From positions 2,108,001-2,172,000 of the forward strand of contig NZ_CP134779.1 in NCBI RefSeq assembly GCF_031884435.1: 64,000 nucleotides of DNA, in the 5' to 3' direction. Every line of letters starts with the position of its first letter. Within the stretch, counting starts at the first letter, position 1. Positions 25,422 to 33,825 of the stretch are shown in pieces. The stretch is from Bosea sp. 685 (GTDB lineage: Bacteria > Pseudomonadota > Alphaproteobacteria > Rhizobiales > Beijerinckiaceae). Below the pieces are notes generated by a model, which was not told the DNA's origin, did no database searches, and worked only from the letters and a program-made list of their open reading frames with translations. The position numbers were made by a program, and so were the translations under genes.

Positions 25422-25520
25422 TGCACCTGTCCTCCCATTTTGCGGACGGGTAGCAAATGCGCGGGCGATGGCCAATATCAGGTCGGGTATGATTTGCAGC
25501 GTCGTGCGACCGGGAGCCTC

Positions 25521-26267
25521 ATGAGCGACAAGACCGACCGTGCCCTGGGCAAGGCCGAAACCACCGCGCCACAGGCTGCGGGGGCTTCGACGCCGGGTGC
25601 GATCGACCGTTTCCTGGGAGCCGCCAAGCAACTCGCGCCGCTGGCGACGGGGCAGGCGGGCCGGCTCGTCTTCGCGCTCGACGCCACGATGAGCCGCCAG
25701 CCGACATGGGATCTTGCCTGCTCCTTGCAGGCGCGGATGTTCGAGGTCGCGGGCAAGAGCGGCGGGCTTGCGGTCCAGCTCGTCTATTTCCGCGGGCTGA
25801 TGGAGTGCCGCTCCTCGGGCTGGGTCGGCGAGCCGCAGCGCCTCAACGGGCTGATGAGCCGGATCGCCTGCGAGGGCGGCCAGACGCAGATCCATCGCGT
25901 GCTCAAGCATGTCCGCAATGAGGCGAAGACCGTGCCGATCCGCGCCTTCGTCTTCGTCGGCGATGCGATGGAGGAGGATGTCGATGCGCTCGCCGCGCTT
26001 GGCGGAGAGCTCGGCTTGCGTGGGATTCGCGGTTTCATGTTCCAGGAAGGCCATGACCCCGCCGCCAGCGCCGCCTTCGCGACGATCGCGCGCCTGACCG
26101 GCGGTGCGCATGCGCGCTTCGACGTGAATGCGCCGGGCTCGCTGCTCGATCTGCTGCGCGGCGCCGCCGCCTATGCCAGCGGCGGGCGCGAGGCGCTGCT
26201 GCGGCTCGCCGGCGACAACGCCGCGGTCAAGCGGCTCTTGAGTGCCATGGATGGAGGCCGAGCTTGA
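25521..26267 (+). CDS. VWA-domain protein of unknown function
   Basis: The 248-residue protein is a von Willebrand A-like fold. It has a strand ending in the metal-site motif LVFALDATMSRQ (a D-x-T/S-x-S-like variant), then RAFVFVGDAMEED as a later strand. The N-terminal 30 residues are low-complexity. Pairing with the next gene (ATGA/TTGA overlap of 4 bases) indicates translational coupling. VWA/DnaJ pairs of this kind are seen in alphaproteobacteria but I know no assigned function. GGGAG five bases upstream marks the ATG. Confidence 0.75.
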   Translation: MSDKTDRALGKAETTAPQAAGASTPGAIDRFLGAAKQLAPLATGQAGRLVFALDATMSRQPTWDLACSLQARMFEVAGKSGGLAVQLVYFRGLMECRSSGWVGEPQRLNGLMSRIACEGGQTQIHRVLKHVRNEAKTVPIRAFVFVGDAMEEDVDALAALGGELGLRGIRGFMFQEGHDPAASAAFATIARLTGGAHARFDVNAPGSLLDLLRGAAAYASGGREALLRLAGDNAAVKRLLSAMDGGRA

Positions 26268-26983
26268 GCCTGTTTTACGGCGTCGCCGTGCTGATCCTGC
26301 TCTGGTGGGTGTCGAAACTGTTCGCTGGTGCCAATCCGAAGCTCCTGGCCAAGGCGGTGAAGACCGGGGGCGGCGTGCTGTCGCTCGGCGTCGCGGCCCT
26401 GCTGATGCTGCGCGGGCGGCTCGACATGGCGATCTTCGTCGGCGGGCTCGGCGCCTGGCTGCTCGGCTGGAGCGCCTATGGGCCGGGCGGAATGCGCTTT
26501 CCCTGGGGCGGAGGGGCCGGGACGAGCACGACGCCGGGCGCGCGCTCCAAGGTCGAATCCAGGCTGCTGCAGATGGAACTCGACCATGACAGCGGCGGCA
26601 TGACCGGCAAGGTCCGGGCCGGGGCCTTTGCGGGGCGCGATCTCGATGGCTTGAGCCTGCCGGAGATCAGCGCCTTGATGCGCGAATGCCTCGCGGGCGA
26701 TCCGGACGGCGCCCGCCTGCTAGAGGCATATCTCGACCGCCGGACGCCCGGCTGGCGTGAAGACGCTGATCGTCACCGCGACACGGGGCAAGGTGGCGCG
26801 GCGGGCCCGGGCGCGATGTCGCAGCAGGAGGCCTACGAGATCCTGGGGCTTCAGCCGGGGGCGGGTGAGCAGGCGATCCGCGAGGCCCATCGGAGCCTGA
26901 TGAAGCGGATTCATCCGGATGCCGGCGGCAGCAGCGGCCTTGCCGCCCGCGTCAACCAGGCCAAGGACGTCCTTCTGAAGTGA
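26264..26983 (+). CDS. Membrane-anchored DnaJ-domain protein
   Basis: The 239-residue protein has two N-terminal hydrophobic segments (FYGVAVLILLWWVSKLFAG and the GVLSLGVAALLML region), a linker, and a C-terminal J domain with HPD at residues 217-219 (KRIHPDAGG). The arrangement recalls Tim14/DjlA-like co-chaperones that recruit DnaK to the membrane. The start is a TTG overlapping the stop of the VWA gene (TTGA), so the two are coupled. Client proteins are unknown. Confidence 0.8.
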   Translation: MSLFYGVAVLILLWWVSKLFAGANPKLLAKAVKTGGGVLSLGVAALLMLRGRLDMAIFVGGLGAWLLGWSAYGPGGMRFPWGGGAGTSTTPGARSKVESRLLQMELDHDSGGMTGKVRAGAFAGRDLDGLSLPEISALMRECLAGDPDGARLLEAYLDRRTPGWREDADRHRDTGQGGAAGPGAMSQQEAYEILGLQPGAGEQAIREAHRSLMKRIHPDAGGSSGLAARVNQAKDVLLK

Positions 26984-27043
26984 GCCGAACGGCGGCAGGG
27001 TGTGGGGCTGGAACGTCATCGGTTTCAGATCCTTTCCTGTCCG

Positions 27044-28771
27044 TCAGCCGCGGGTCGCGAAGCAGGCGAAACCGTCGCGCTTCAGCTTCGTGCAGGCGTT
27101 CTGGGCGTCCTTGGGGTCCTCGAAACCGGCGAAGCGGGCGCGGAACAAGGTGGCGCCGCCCTTCTCGACCTTCTCGGTGAAGCCGGAGGCATCGGCCAGG
27201 GGGCCGGCCGCCTTGGAGCGGGCGCGGGCGAGGATGTCCTTGGCCTTGGCCTCGTCATCGGTGGCGCCGAGCTGGATAATCCATTTTCCGCTGGCGAGGC
27301 TCGCCACCGGGCGGGCGTCGTTCGCCTTGGTGTCGGCTGCAGCCTTGGCGACAAGGGTGGTGGTGGCAGGCTCGGACTTCTTATCCGCGACGGCCACGGC
27401 GACGGGCTGGCGCAGTTCGATCTTGCGCTCGGCCTGTTTCGTCTCTTGCTGCTTGACCTCCTGCGGCTTGCCCTGGGCGAGCTTGGCGAGGGCCTCTTCG
27501 TCGGGCTCGGAGACCTTGGCGATCGAGGAGGTGACGTCGACATTCGCCGGCGGGCGCAGGACCTTGGCGTCGGCCGGCTGGGAGCCGATCGACCAGCGCA
27601 TCGCCGAGGGCGTCGTCGTGGCGGTCACGGTGCGCATGCCCGAAAGCTGCAGCGGCTGGGCGCCGACATTGAGCGGACGCGGCGGCGCGATCGGCGTCGT
27701 GGTGGTGGCGGTGTAGGCGCGGGCGGCGGCGGGAAGCGGTGCTTCCTGCTGGATGCGCGGGCGCGGCACCGGCATGGGCTCGACGGCGGCGACGGCGACA
27801 GGCTGCGGCGGTGCGGCGGCAACCGGCGCGGCGCGGCGCGGCGCCTCCTCCGGCTCGGGCGCTTCGGCGACCATGGTCGAGGCGCGGCCGCTGGTGGCGG
27901 CGCGAGGCAGGTTGGCGACCACGAGATCGGCCATGATCTTGTCGCGGGAGGCGCCGGAGCGGCCGCCGAGCACGACCGAGACGATCTGGCGGCCTTCCGA
28001 TTTGGCCGAGGTCATCAGGTTGAAACCCGAGGCGCGGGTGTAGCCGGTCTTGATGCCGTCGACGCCCTCGATGCGGCCGAGCAGGCGGTTGTGGCCGCGG
28101 ATCGTGCGCTCGCCATATTGGAAGGAGCGCGTCTGGAAGAGCGGGAAATAGCGCGGGAACCGCTCCTGGATGGCACGGGCGAGGATGGTGAGGTCGCGTG
28201 CCGTGGTCAGGTTCGGCGGGGAATGCGGCAGGCCGTGCGGGTTGTGGAAGCGCGTGGAGCTCATGCCGAGCGAGCGCGCCTTGCGCGTCATCAACTCGGC
28301 GAAGGCGTCCTCCGAGCCGGCGATGCTCTCGGCGACCACAACCGAGGCGTCGTTGGCCGAGAGTGTGATCATGCCCTTGATGGCGTCCTCGACCGCGATG
28401 GTGGAGCCCGGGCGCAGGCCGAGCTTGGTCGGCGGTTGGGCCGCGGCATAAGCCGAGACCTTGAGCTCGGAATCCATGCTGAAGCGGCCGCGCTCCATCT
28501 GCTCGAACAGCATATAGAGCGTCATGACCTTGGTCAGGGAGGCGGGGATGCGCGGCGCATCCTCATTGACGGCGTGGAGGGTACGGCCGCTCTTCACGTC
28601 CACGACCATGGCCGCGTAAGGCGGCGTATAGCCGCCGCCGGCGCCATGGTGGCGACGCTTGCGGGCTTCGGCCGGAGACGCGGCCATGCTGACCGCAATC
28701 GTGACGACACCGATCAGTCCGACGACCGCGCGAAGACGCGCGCGTCGGGTACCAACGCAACAAAAAGCCAT
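27044..28771 (-). CDS. D-alanyl-D-alanine carboxypeptidase (S11) with C-terminal SPOR domain
   Basis: The 575-residue penicillin-binding protein of the PBP5/DacF type trims the D-Ala from peptidoglycan stem peptides in the periplasm. The three motifs are intact: SLTK (S78, K81), SAN (138-140) and KTG (241-243). A signal peptide covers residues 1-37. A long alanine/proline-rich linker (about 285-500) leads to a SPOR domain at the end (KWIIQLGATDDEAKAKDILA), which binds denuded glycan at division sites. This fusion is common in Hyphomicrobiales. It diverges from the phasin gene. Confidence 0.92.
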   Translation of the reverse strand: MAFCCVGTRRARLRAVVGLIGVVTIAVSMAASPAEARKRRHHGAGGGYTPPYAAMVVDVKSGRTLHAVNEDAPRIPASLTKVMTLYMLFEQMERGRFSMDSELKVSAYAAAQPPTKLGLRPGSTIAVEDAIKGMITLSANDASVVVAESIAGSEDAFAELMTRKARSLGMSSTRFHNPHGLPHSPPNLTTARDLTILARAIQERFPRYFPLFQTRSFQYGERTIRGHNRLLGRIEGVDGIKTGYTRASGFNLMTSAKSEGRQIVSVVLGGRSGASRDKIMADLVVANLPRAATSGRASTMVAEAPEPEEAPRRAAPVAAAPPQPVAVAAVEPMPVPRPRIQQEAPLPAAARAYTATTTTPIAPPRPLNVGAQPLQLSGMRTVTATTTPSAMRWSIGSQPADAKVLRPPANVDVTSSIAKVSEPDEEALAKLAQGKPQEVKQQETKQAERKIELRQPVAVAVADKKSEPATTTLVAKAAADTKANDARPVASLASGKWIIQLGATDDEAKAKDILARARSKAAGPLADASGFTEKVEKGGATLFRARFAGFEDPKDAQNACTKLKRDGFACFATRG

Positions 28772-29073
28772 GCAACCCGCCTCAACACAGAACTCACGTC
28801 CCGATCCCGCACCACGTCAACAAACGTGGCGATAAGGACACAGTGAGGGAGGTTAGGCGGATGCGGTTACGGAGCCGTTAAAAAGCGACGCATCTGCTTC
28901 AGTGAGGCTTGCGCCTGGTGCAATGCGGTGCGTCCTTGACATTCATGTTGCACTGCACAATATGAGGACTGTCCCCGGTGGTGAACCTTTTCATCTGACC
29001 TTGGGGCGCAGAACCTGGGCCCGCATGGGCTCGTCAGCAGAGGCGGCACTCTAAAGTGCCGGAGGGAAGAAAC
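28772..29073. other. Divergent promoter region between the DD-carboxypeptidase and phasin genes
   Basis: This 302-bp gap has no gene. A TTGACA at 28936-28941 with AATATG 17 bases on is a candidate promoter towards phasin. TGC-rich boxes overlap it. The left half should carry the promoter of the carboxypeptidase gene. Confidence 0.5.
28917..28961 (+). promoter_or_regulatory. Candidate PhaR-type TGC-rich operator over the phasin promoter
   Basis: TGGTGCAATGCGGTGC (from 28917) and TTGCACTGCACAA (28948-28960) are two TGC/GCA-rich boxes overlapping the TTGACA promoter. PhaR repressors of PHB-storing alphaproteobacteria bind TGC-rich sequences upstream of phasin genes, so this is a plausible site. 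No phaR gene is in the window. Confidence 0.4.
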
Positions 29074-29415
29074 ATGATCCAGCAGTTCGAGACGATCCAG
29101 AAGGCTTCGAAAGAGAACGTCGATGCGGCCCTGAAGGCTTTCGGCGCCACCTCCAAGGGCGTGCAGACCATCGCCGTCGAGGCTTCCGACTACGCCAAGA
29201 AGTCCTTCGAGGCCGGCACCGCGACGATCGAGAAGCTCGCCGCCGTGAAGACCCTGGACAAGGCGATCGAGATCCAGACCGACTACGTCAAGACCGCTTT
29301 CGAGGGCGCCGTCGCCCAGCTCACCAAGATGGGCGAGCTCTACACCGCCCTTGCCAAGGACGCCTACAAGCCGTTCGAAGGCATCGTCGCCAAGGCCGTT
29401 CCGGCCGCCAAGTGA
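29074..29415 (+). CDS. phaP: Phasin (polyhydroxyalkanoate granule-associated protein)
   Basis: The 113-residue, all-helical amphipathic protein fits Phasin_2: FETIQKASKENVDAALKAFG, then EASDYAKKSFEAGTATIEKL and YVKTAFEGAVAQLTKMG. Phasins coat PHA granules and limit their size. GGAGG lies 9 bases before the ATG, and a strong hairpin terminator lies 49 bases after the stop, so it is a one-gene transcript. A GTG 18 bases upstream in frame is not needed. In some bacteria such short phasins also act as general helix-rich stress proteins. Confidence 0.88.
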   Translation: MIQQFETIQKASKENVDAALKAFGATSKGVQTIAVEASDYAKKSFEAGTATIEKLAAVKTLDKAIEIQTDYVKTAFEGAVAQLTKMGELYTALAKDAYKPFEGIVAKAVPAAK

Positions 29416-29463
29416 GCTGACGCCACGCCGCCGCTGGCGGCGCAGGCTCGCTGACACGATAAT

Positions 29464-29495
29464 AAAGCCCGGCCGTGAGGCCGGGCTTTTTCTTT
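29464..29495 (+). terminator. Intrinsic terminator after the phasin gene
   Basis: A perfect 11-bp stem AAAGCCCGGCC / GGCCGGGCTTT with loop GTGA is followed by TTTCTTT. This is a textbook rho-independent terminator for the phasin mRNA; it can also work for the opposite strand because the stem begins with AAA. Confidence 0.92.
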
Positions 29496-29511
29496 GGCTT
29501 GGATCGAGGTT

Positions 29512-30393
29512 TCAGCCGTGAGCTGCCGGCGCCGCGATTCCGTCCAGGGCCGTGAGTGCATCGTCGGGCAAGACGATATCCGCCGCAGCCAGATTGTCGT
29601 GCAGATGCGCGACGGACGAGGTCCCAGGGATCAGGAGGATGTTGGGCGCCCGGTGAAGCAGCCAGGCGAGCGCGACCTGCATCGGCGTGGCGCCGAGCTG
29701 CGCGGCGACGTCCGACAGGATGGACGACTGCAGGGGGTTGAAACCGCCGAGCGGGAAGAACGGCACATAGGCGAGGCCGTCGCGGGCGAGATCGTCGATC
29801 AGGGCGTCGTCGGTCCTGTGCGCCAGATTGTACTGGTTCTGGACGCAGACGACCTCGACCATCTTGCGCGCTTCCGCGACCTGCGTCGGCGTGACATTGC
29901 TCAGCCCGATATGCCGGATGAGGCCCTTGCGCTGGAGTTCGGCCAGTGTGGCGAGCGGCGCCTCGAGCGATCCTTCCGCCGGGCCGTGGACATCGAACAT
30001 GGCGCGGAGATTGACGACGTCCAATATGTCGAGACCGAGATTGCCGAGGTTGTCGTGGACCGCCTGCGTCAGCTCGTCGGCCGAGAAGGCTGGAATCCAG
30101 GATTTGTCCTCGCCGCGCCGGGCACCGACCTTCGTCACGATGACGAGGTCGTCGGGATAGGGATGCAGGGCCTCGCGGATAATCCGGTTGGTGACGTGGG
30201 GCCCATAGAAATCCGAGGTGTCGATGTGGTTCACGCTCGCCGCCACCGCCTCGCGCAGGACGGCTAGCGCGGCGTCGCGATCCTTGGGCGGGCCGAAGAC
30301 GCCGGGCCCTGCGAGTTGCATGGCGCCGTAGCCGAGGCGCTTCACGGGACGGTCGCCTAGGACGAATGCGCCGGATGGTTCGATCGTGGACAT
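29512..30393 (-). CDS. Aldo/keto reductase family oxidoreductase
   Basis: The 293-residue TIM-barrel NADPH-dependent reductase has the AKR N-terminal GYGAMQLAGPGVFG, the tetrad Asp/Tyr in HIDTSDFYGPHVTNR, Lys in VIVTKVG, and the cofactor loop LLIPGTSSVAHLHDN. It resembles the PdxI/YdbC-like AKRs that reduce small aldehydes, including pyridoxal; the substrate is not certain. AAAGGAG precedes the ATG. It diverges from a LysR regulator with a 94-bp gap, so it is likely the regulator's target. Confidence 0.9.
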   Translation of the reverse strand: MSTIEPSGAFVLGDRPVKRLGYGAMQLAGPGVFGPPKDRDAALAVLREAVAASVNHIDTSDFYGPHVTNRIIREALHPYPDDLVIVTKVGARRGEDKSWIPAFSADELTQAVHDNLGNLGLDILDVVNLRAMFDVHGPAEGSLEAPLATLAELQRKGLIRHIGLSNVTPTQVAEARKMVEVVCVQNQYNLAHRTDDALIDDLARDGLAYVPFFPLGGFNPLQSSILSDVAAQLGATPMQVALAWLLHRAPNILLIPGTSSVAHLHDNLAAADIVLPDDALTALDGIAAPAAHG

Positions 30394-30487
30394 GGGTGAT
30401 CTCCTTTGGGAACCTCCTTGAGCTAGTCATTGCCGGCCCGCACGATAACCGGTCATAATCGGCACGGGCTGTGCGGGATTCAAAACA
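30394..30487. promoter_or_regulatory. Divergent control region of the aldo/keto reductase and LysR genes
   Basis: CCCGCAC (30437-30443) and GTGCGGG (30471-30477) are inverted around a 27-base core containing CCGGTCATAATCGG. A LysR regulator normally binds such a shared gap. The exact binding site is not proven. Confidence 0.4.
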
Positions 30488-31393
30488 ATGAAAGTCGATC
30501 TGGGCGATCTCAACGCCTTCGTGGCGGTCGCGCGCGCCAAGGGCTTTCGCGATGGCGCACGGGCCAGCGGCGGTAGCGCGTCGGGATTGAGCGAGGCGGT
30601 CCGCCGGCTCGAGGCGCAGCTCGGTGTCAGGCTGTTCAACCGCACCACACGCAGCGTGGCAGTGACGGAGGCTGGCCAACGCCTGCTCGATCGCCTCGGG
30701 CCGGCTCTCACGGAAGTGGAAACGGCGCTCGACGTCGTAAACAGCTTTCGCGACAGGCCCGCGGGAACGCTGCGCCTCAACGTGCCGGCCAGCGCGTCGC
30801 GGCTCATCCTGCCCGCCATCGTGCCGCCGTTCCTGGCCGCCTATCCGGAGATTCGGTTGGAAGTGGTCGCCGAGGAAAGCTTCGTCGATGTCCTCGCCGC
30901 CGGCTGCGACGCCGGCATCCGCTATGACGAGCGCCTGGAGCAGGACATGATCGCAGTGCCGATCGGCCCCCGGGTCCAGCGTTTTGCGGCTGCGGCGGCC
31001 AAGAGCTATCTCGATCGCGCCGGCCGTCCGGCGCATCCCCGCGACCTGCTCGGCCATGCCTGCCTTCGTGGCCGCTTTGCGAGCGGCGGCATGGCCCCCT
31101 GGGAGTTCGAGCGCGACGGAGAGGTGGTGCGGGTCGATCCCACAGGACCGCTTCTGGTGACGATCGGTGCGGTCGACCTCAAGGTCGATGCTGCAATCGC
31201 GGGCTCCGGCATCGTCTATCTCTTCGAGGGCTGGCTGCGCCCGTATCTCGAGAGCGGCGCGCTCGAACCGGTGCTCGAATCCTGGTGGCAGAGCTTTCCG
31301 GGGCCGTTCCTGTATTATCCCGGCAGGCGCCTGGTTCCCGCTCCACTGCGAGCCTTCCTCGATTTCGTCAAGGCAGCGGGCGGCGGGGCCTGA
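30488..31393 (+). CDS. LysR-family transcriptional regulator
   Basis: The 301-residue regulator has the N-terminal winged helix (LNAFVAVARAKGFRDGARAS, then SEAVRRLEAQLGVRLFNRTT) and a periplasmic-binding-like effector domain (RLNVPASASRLILPAIV). It resembles the AaeR/DmlR-type LysR proteins that have a divergent oxidoreductase gene, which fits the aldo/keto reductase gene on its left. The inducer is unknown. No good ribosome site is seen before the ATG, but the HTH starts at the usual distance. Confidence 0.92.
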   Translation: MKVDLGDLNAFVAVARAKGFRDGARASGGSASGLSEAVRRLEAQLGVRLFNRTTRSVAVTEAGQRLLDRLGPALTEVETALDVVNSFRDRPAGTLRLNVPASASRLILPAIVPPFLAAYPEIRLEVVAEESFVDVLAAGCDAGIRYDERLEQDMIAVPIGPRVQRFAAAAAKSYLDRAGRPAHPRDLLGHACLRGRFASGGMAPWEFERDGEVVRVDPTGPLLVTIGAVDLKVDAAIAGSGIVYLFEGWLRPYLESGALEPVLESWWQSFPGPFLYYPGRRLVPAPLRAFLDFVKAAGGGA

Positions 31394-31507
31394 CATGCGC
31401 CGCCGGACGGCCGTCATCTTCAAACGATTGAAAACTGAGCCGCGCAGGTGCATGTGTTGCGTATGTCGCCGCGCCGGTCGCGGCGCACCCCAGCCAGCGG
31501 TTCGCAC

Positions 31508-33037
31508 ATGCTCGACAAAGCGCTTCCTCCCCGCACGCTCACGCTCAACGCCGCCGACAATGTCGCGGTCGCGGTCGATCCGGTCGATGTCGGCGTCACT
31601 GCCGCGGGCGTCACCGCGCTGAAGCGGATTCCGCGCGGGCACAAGCTGGCGCTGGCGAAGATCGCGACCGGCGAGCCGATCCGCAAATTCGGCCAGATCA
31701 TCGGTTTCGCCACGGTCGATATTCCACCTGGCGAATGGGTGCATGAGCACAATACCGGCTTCCACGCCTTCGAGCGTGACTATGCCTTCTGCGCCGAGGC
31801 CAAGCCCGAATTCGTGCTGCCGGTCGAGCAGCAGGCGACCTTCGAGGGCTTCCGCCGCGCCAATGGCAAGGCCGGCACGCGCAACTATGTCGGCATCCTC
31901 ACTTCGGTGAACTGCTCGGCCTCGGCGGCGCGCTTTATGGCCGAGGAGGTCAAGCGCTCGGGCTTGCTCGCCGATTATCCCAATGTCGACGGCGTCATCG
32001 CGCTGACCCACGGCACCGGCTGCGGCATCGATTATAATGGCGAGAGCTTCGAGGTGCTGAAGCGCACGACCTGGGGCTATGCCTGCAATCCGAACATGGC
32101 CGCCGTCCTCGTCGTCGGGCTCGGCTGCGAAGGCTTCCAGATCAAGCGGATGAAGGATGCCTATGGCGTCGAGGAGAGCGACGTCTTCCGCACGCTGACG
32201 ATCCAGGAGACGGGCGGGACGAAAAAGGCGGTCGCCGCCGGCATCGAGGCGCTGAAGGTGATGCTGCCGATCGCCAACCGCGCCGTGCGCGAGACTGTGC
32301 CGGCCTCGGAATTGATGCTGGCGCTGCAATGCGGCGGCTCGGACGGCTATTCCGGCATCACCGCCAACCCGGCATTGGGCAAGGCCGTCGACCTCCTGGT
32401 CGAGCATGGCGGCACCGCGATCCTCTCGGAGACGCCGGAGATCTACGGCGCCGAGCATTTGCTGACCCGCCGGGCCGCCACCCGCGAGGTGGGAGAGAAG
32501 CTCGTCGGCATCATCAAGTGGTGGGAGGACTATACCGCCCGCGCCCGGATGGACATGAACAACAATCCGTCGCCCGGTAACAAGGCCGGCGGCCTCACCA
32601 CCATCCTGGAGAAGTCGCTCGGCGCTGCCGCCAAGGGCGGCACCAAGACGCTGGCCGCCGTCTATCATTATGCCGAGCAGGTGAAGTCCAAGGGCTTCGT
32701 CTACATGGACACGCCCGGCTACGACCCGGTCTCCGCCACGGGGCAGGTCGCCGGCGGCGCCAATATCCTCGCCTTCACCACCGGCCGCGGCTCGGCCTAT
32801 GGCTGCAAGCCGACGCCCTCGGTGAAGCTCGCTACCAACACGCCGATGTATCTGAAGCAGACCGACGACATGGACATCAATTGCGGCGATGTGCTCGACG
32901 GCGTGACGCTGGAAGAGAAGGGCAAGGAGATCTTCGACTACCTGCTGCGCATCGCGTCGGGCGAGCATTCGAAGTCCGAAGAGATGGGCTATGGCGACGC
33001 CGAGTTCGTGCCCTGGCAGATCGGGGCGACGATGTAG
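31508..33037 (+). CDS. UxaA-family altronate/galactarate-type dehydratase
   Basis: The 509-residue dehydratase has an N-terminal SAF domain (residues about 10-85, with the P-x-G-x-W-V-H-E-H-N start of the linker) and a C-terminal catalytic domain with THGTGCGID, NPNMAAVLVVGLGCEG, and LQCGGSDGYSGITANPALG, plus FTTGRGSAYG. UxaA members remove water from altronate; relatives act on galactarate or other sugar acids in an Fe2+-dependent reaction. Long SAF+C form suits altronate dehydratase. No uronate isomerase or reductase genes are close, so the substrate is open. A GC-rich hairpin at 31467-31485 precedes the ATG. Confidence 0.9.
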   Translation: MLDKALPPRTLTLNAADNVAVAVDPVDVGVTAAGVTALKRIPRGHKLALAKIATGEPIRKFGQIIGFATVDIPPGEWVHEHNTGFHAFERDYAFCAEAKPEFVLPVEQQATFEGFRRANGKAGTRNYVGILTSVNCSASAARFMAEEVKRSGLLADYPNVDGVIALTHGTGCGIDYNGESFEVLKRTTWGYACNPNMAAVLVVGLGCEGFQIKRMKDAYGVEESDVFRTLTIQETGGTKKAVAAGIEALKVMLPIANRAVRETVPASELMLALQCGGSDGYSGITANPALGKAVDLLVEHGGTAILSETPEIYGAEHLLTRRAATREVGEKLVGIIKWWEDYTARARMDMNNNPSPGNKAGGLTTILEKSLGAAAKGGTKTLAAVYHYAEQVKSKGFVYMDTPGYDPVSATGQVAGGANILAFTTGRGSAYGCKPTPSVKLATNTPMYLKQTDDMDINCGDVLDGVTLEEKGKEIFDYLLRIASGEHSKSEEMGYGDAEFVPWQIGATM

Positions 33038-33043
33038 CGCTTT

Positions 33044-33207
33044 CCTTCTCCCCTGGCGGGAGAAGGTGGCGCGAAGCGCCGGATGAGGGGGCGCCGTGAC
33101 CGTTCCGGTTGGCGTCATCTTCGTCCATTTCAAACGAGAAAGTGCACGGCGCCCCCTCATCCGTCACGGCTTCGCCGTGCCACCTTCTCCCGCCAGGGGA
33201 GAAGGGT
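33044..33207. repeat. Family C palindromic repeat, intact copy
   Basis: CCTTCTCCCCTGGCGGGAGAAGG at the left (given as arms CCTTCTCCC/GGGAGAAGG) is followed by GGCGCGAAGCGCCGGATGAGG. The right end carries the inverse, CCTCATCCGTCACGGC then CCACCTTCTCCCGCCAGGGG. It shows the uninterrupted form of the site used by the IS at 4028-5170. It probably also ends transcription after the dehydratase gene. Confidence 0.85.
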
Positions 33208-33283
33208 AAGGGGCGCATTGACACCCGTCCGGCCTTGACTGATAGGCCTTTCCGTATCGTAAAGCGGTGCTGGGGGCACGGTC

Positions 33284-33676
33284 ATGCGACAGATTCTTCT
33301 GGTTACGGTTCCGCGCATCCTGCTCGGATTGCTCTTCCTCGTCAGCGCGGTCGACGGCTTCTGGTGGCTCGCGACCGGGGCGCATCTGATCCATCCGCCG
33401 ACCAGCGAGCGCGGCGTCGCCTTCGAGACCGCGCTGCAGAATGCCGGCTTCTTCTGGCCGCTGTTGAAGGTGGTCAATCTGGTGGGCGCGCTCAGCCTGC
33501 TCCTGAACATCGTGCCGGCCTTTGGCCTCGCATTGCTCGCGCCGGTGATGACGGTGATCGTGCTGTTCCACCTGGTGATCAACCCGCAGGGCATCCCTGT
33601 GGCGATCATCCTCGTGGTGCTCGGGAGCCTGTTGGTCTGGGCCTATCGCGAGCGCTACGCGGCGCTGTTCCGGTAG
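33284..33676 (+). CDS. Small DoxX-like membrane protein
   Basis: The 130-residue protein has four membrane segments (PRILLGLLFLVSAVDGFWW, LVGALSLLLNIVPAFGLALL and two more), like DoxX/DoxD-type proteins. These are of mostly unknown function, sometimes linked to thiol oxidation or membrane stress. No metal or cysteine motif is visible. It is a single gene between repeats C and B. Confidence 0.65.
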   Translation: MRQILLVTVPRILLGLLFLVSAVDGFWWLATGAHLIHPPTSERGVAFETALQNAGFFWPLLKVVNLVGALSLLLNIVPAFGLALLAPVMTVIVLFHLVINPQGIPVAIILVVLGSLLVWAYRERYAALFR

Positions 33677-33698
33677 GTTTCTCAATCTACGAGCCACG

Positions 33699-33808
33699 CC
33701 CGTCATCCCGGGCAAGCGAAGCGCAGACCCGGGATCCATCGTAGAACGCGGCGGCCTCCGATGGATCCCGGATCTGCGCCGCTTCGCGGCTTGTCCGGGA
33801 TGACGGGG
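33699..33808. repeat. Family B palindromic repeat, clear copy
   Basis: CCCGTCATCCCGGGCAAGC at the left pairs with GCTTGTCCGGGATGACGGG at the right, and GACCCGGGATCCATCG pairs with CGATGGATCCCGGATC inside. It separates two convergent genes and could terminate both. Confidence 0.85.
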
Positions 33809-33825
33809 CGGTTCGGCTGCACTCC

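Noticed and set aside
27002..28846. A forward frame of about 614 codons opposite the DD-carboxypeptidase gene
   Set aside because: Low-complexity Gly/Arg/Asp reading, antisense to intact SxxK, SxN and KTG motifs.
29321..33160. A very long reverse-strand open frame (about 1280 codons) opposite the dehydratase and LysR genes
   Set aside because: It is antisense to genes with clear family motifs, and its reading is Arg/Ala/Asp-rich without any domain. High GC removes stop codons in such frames.
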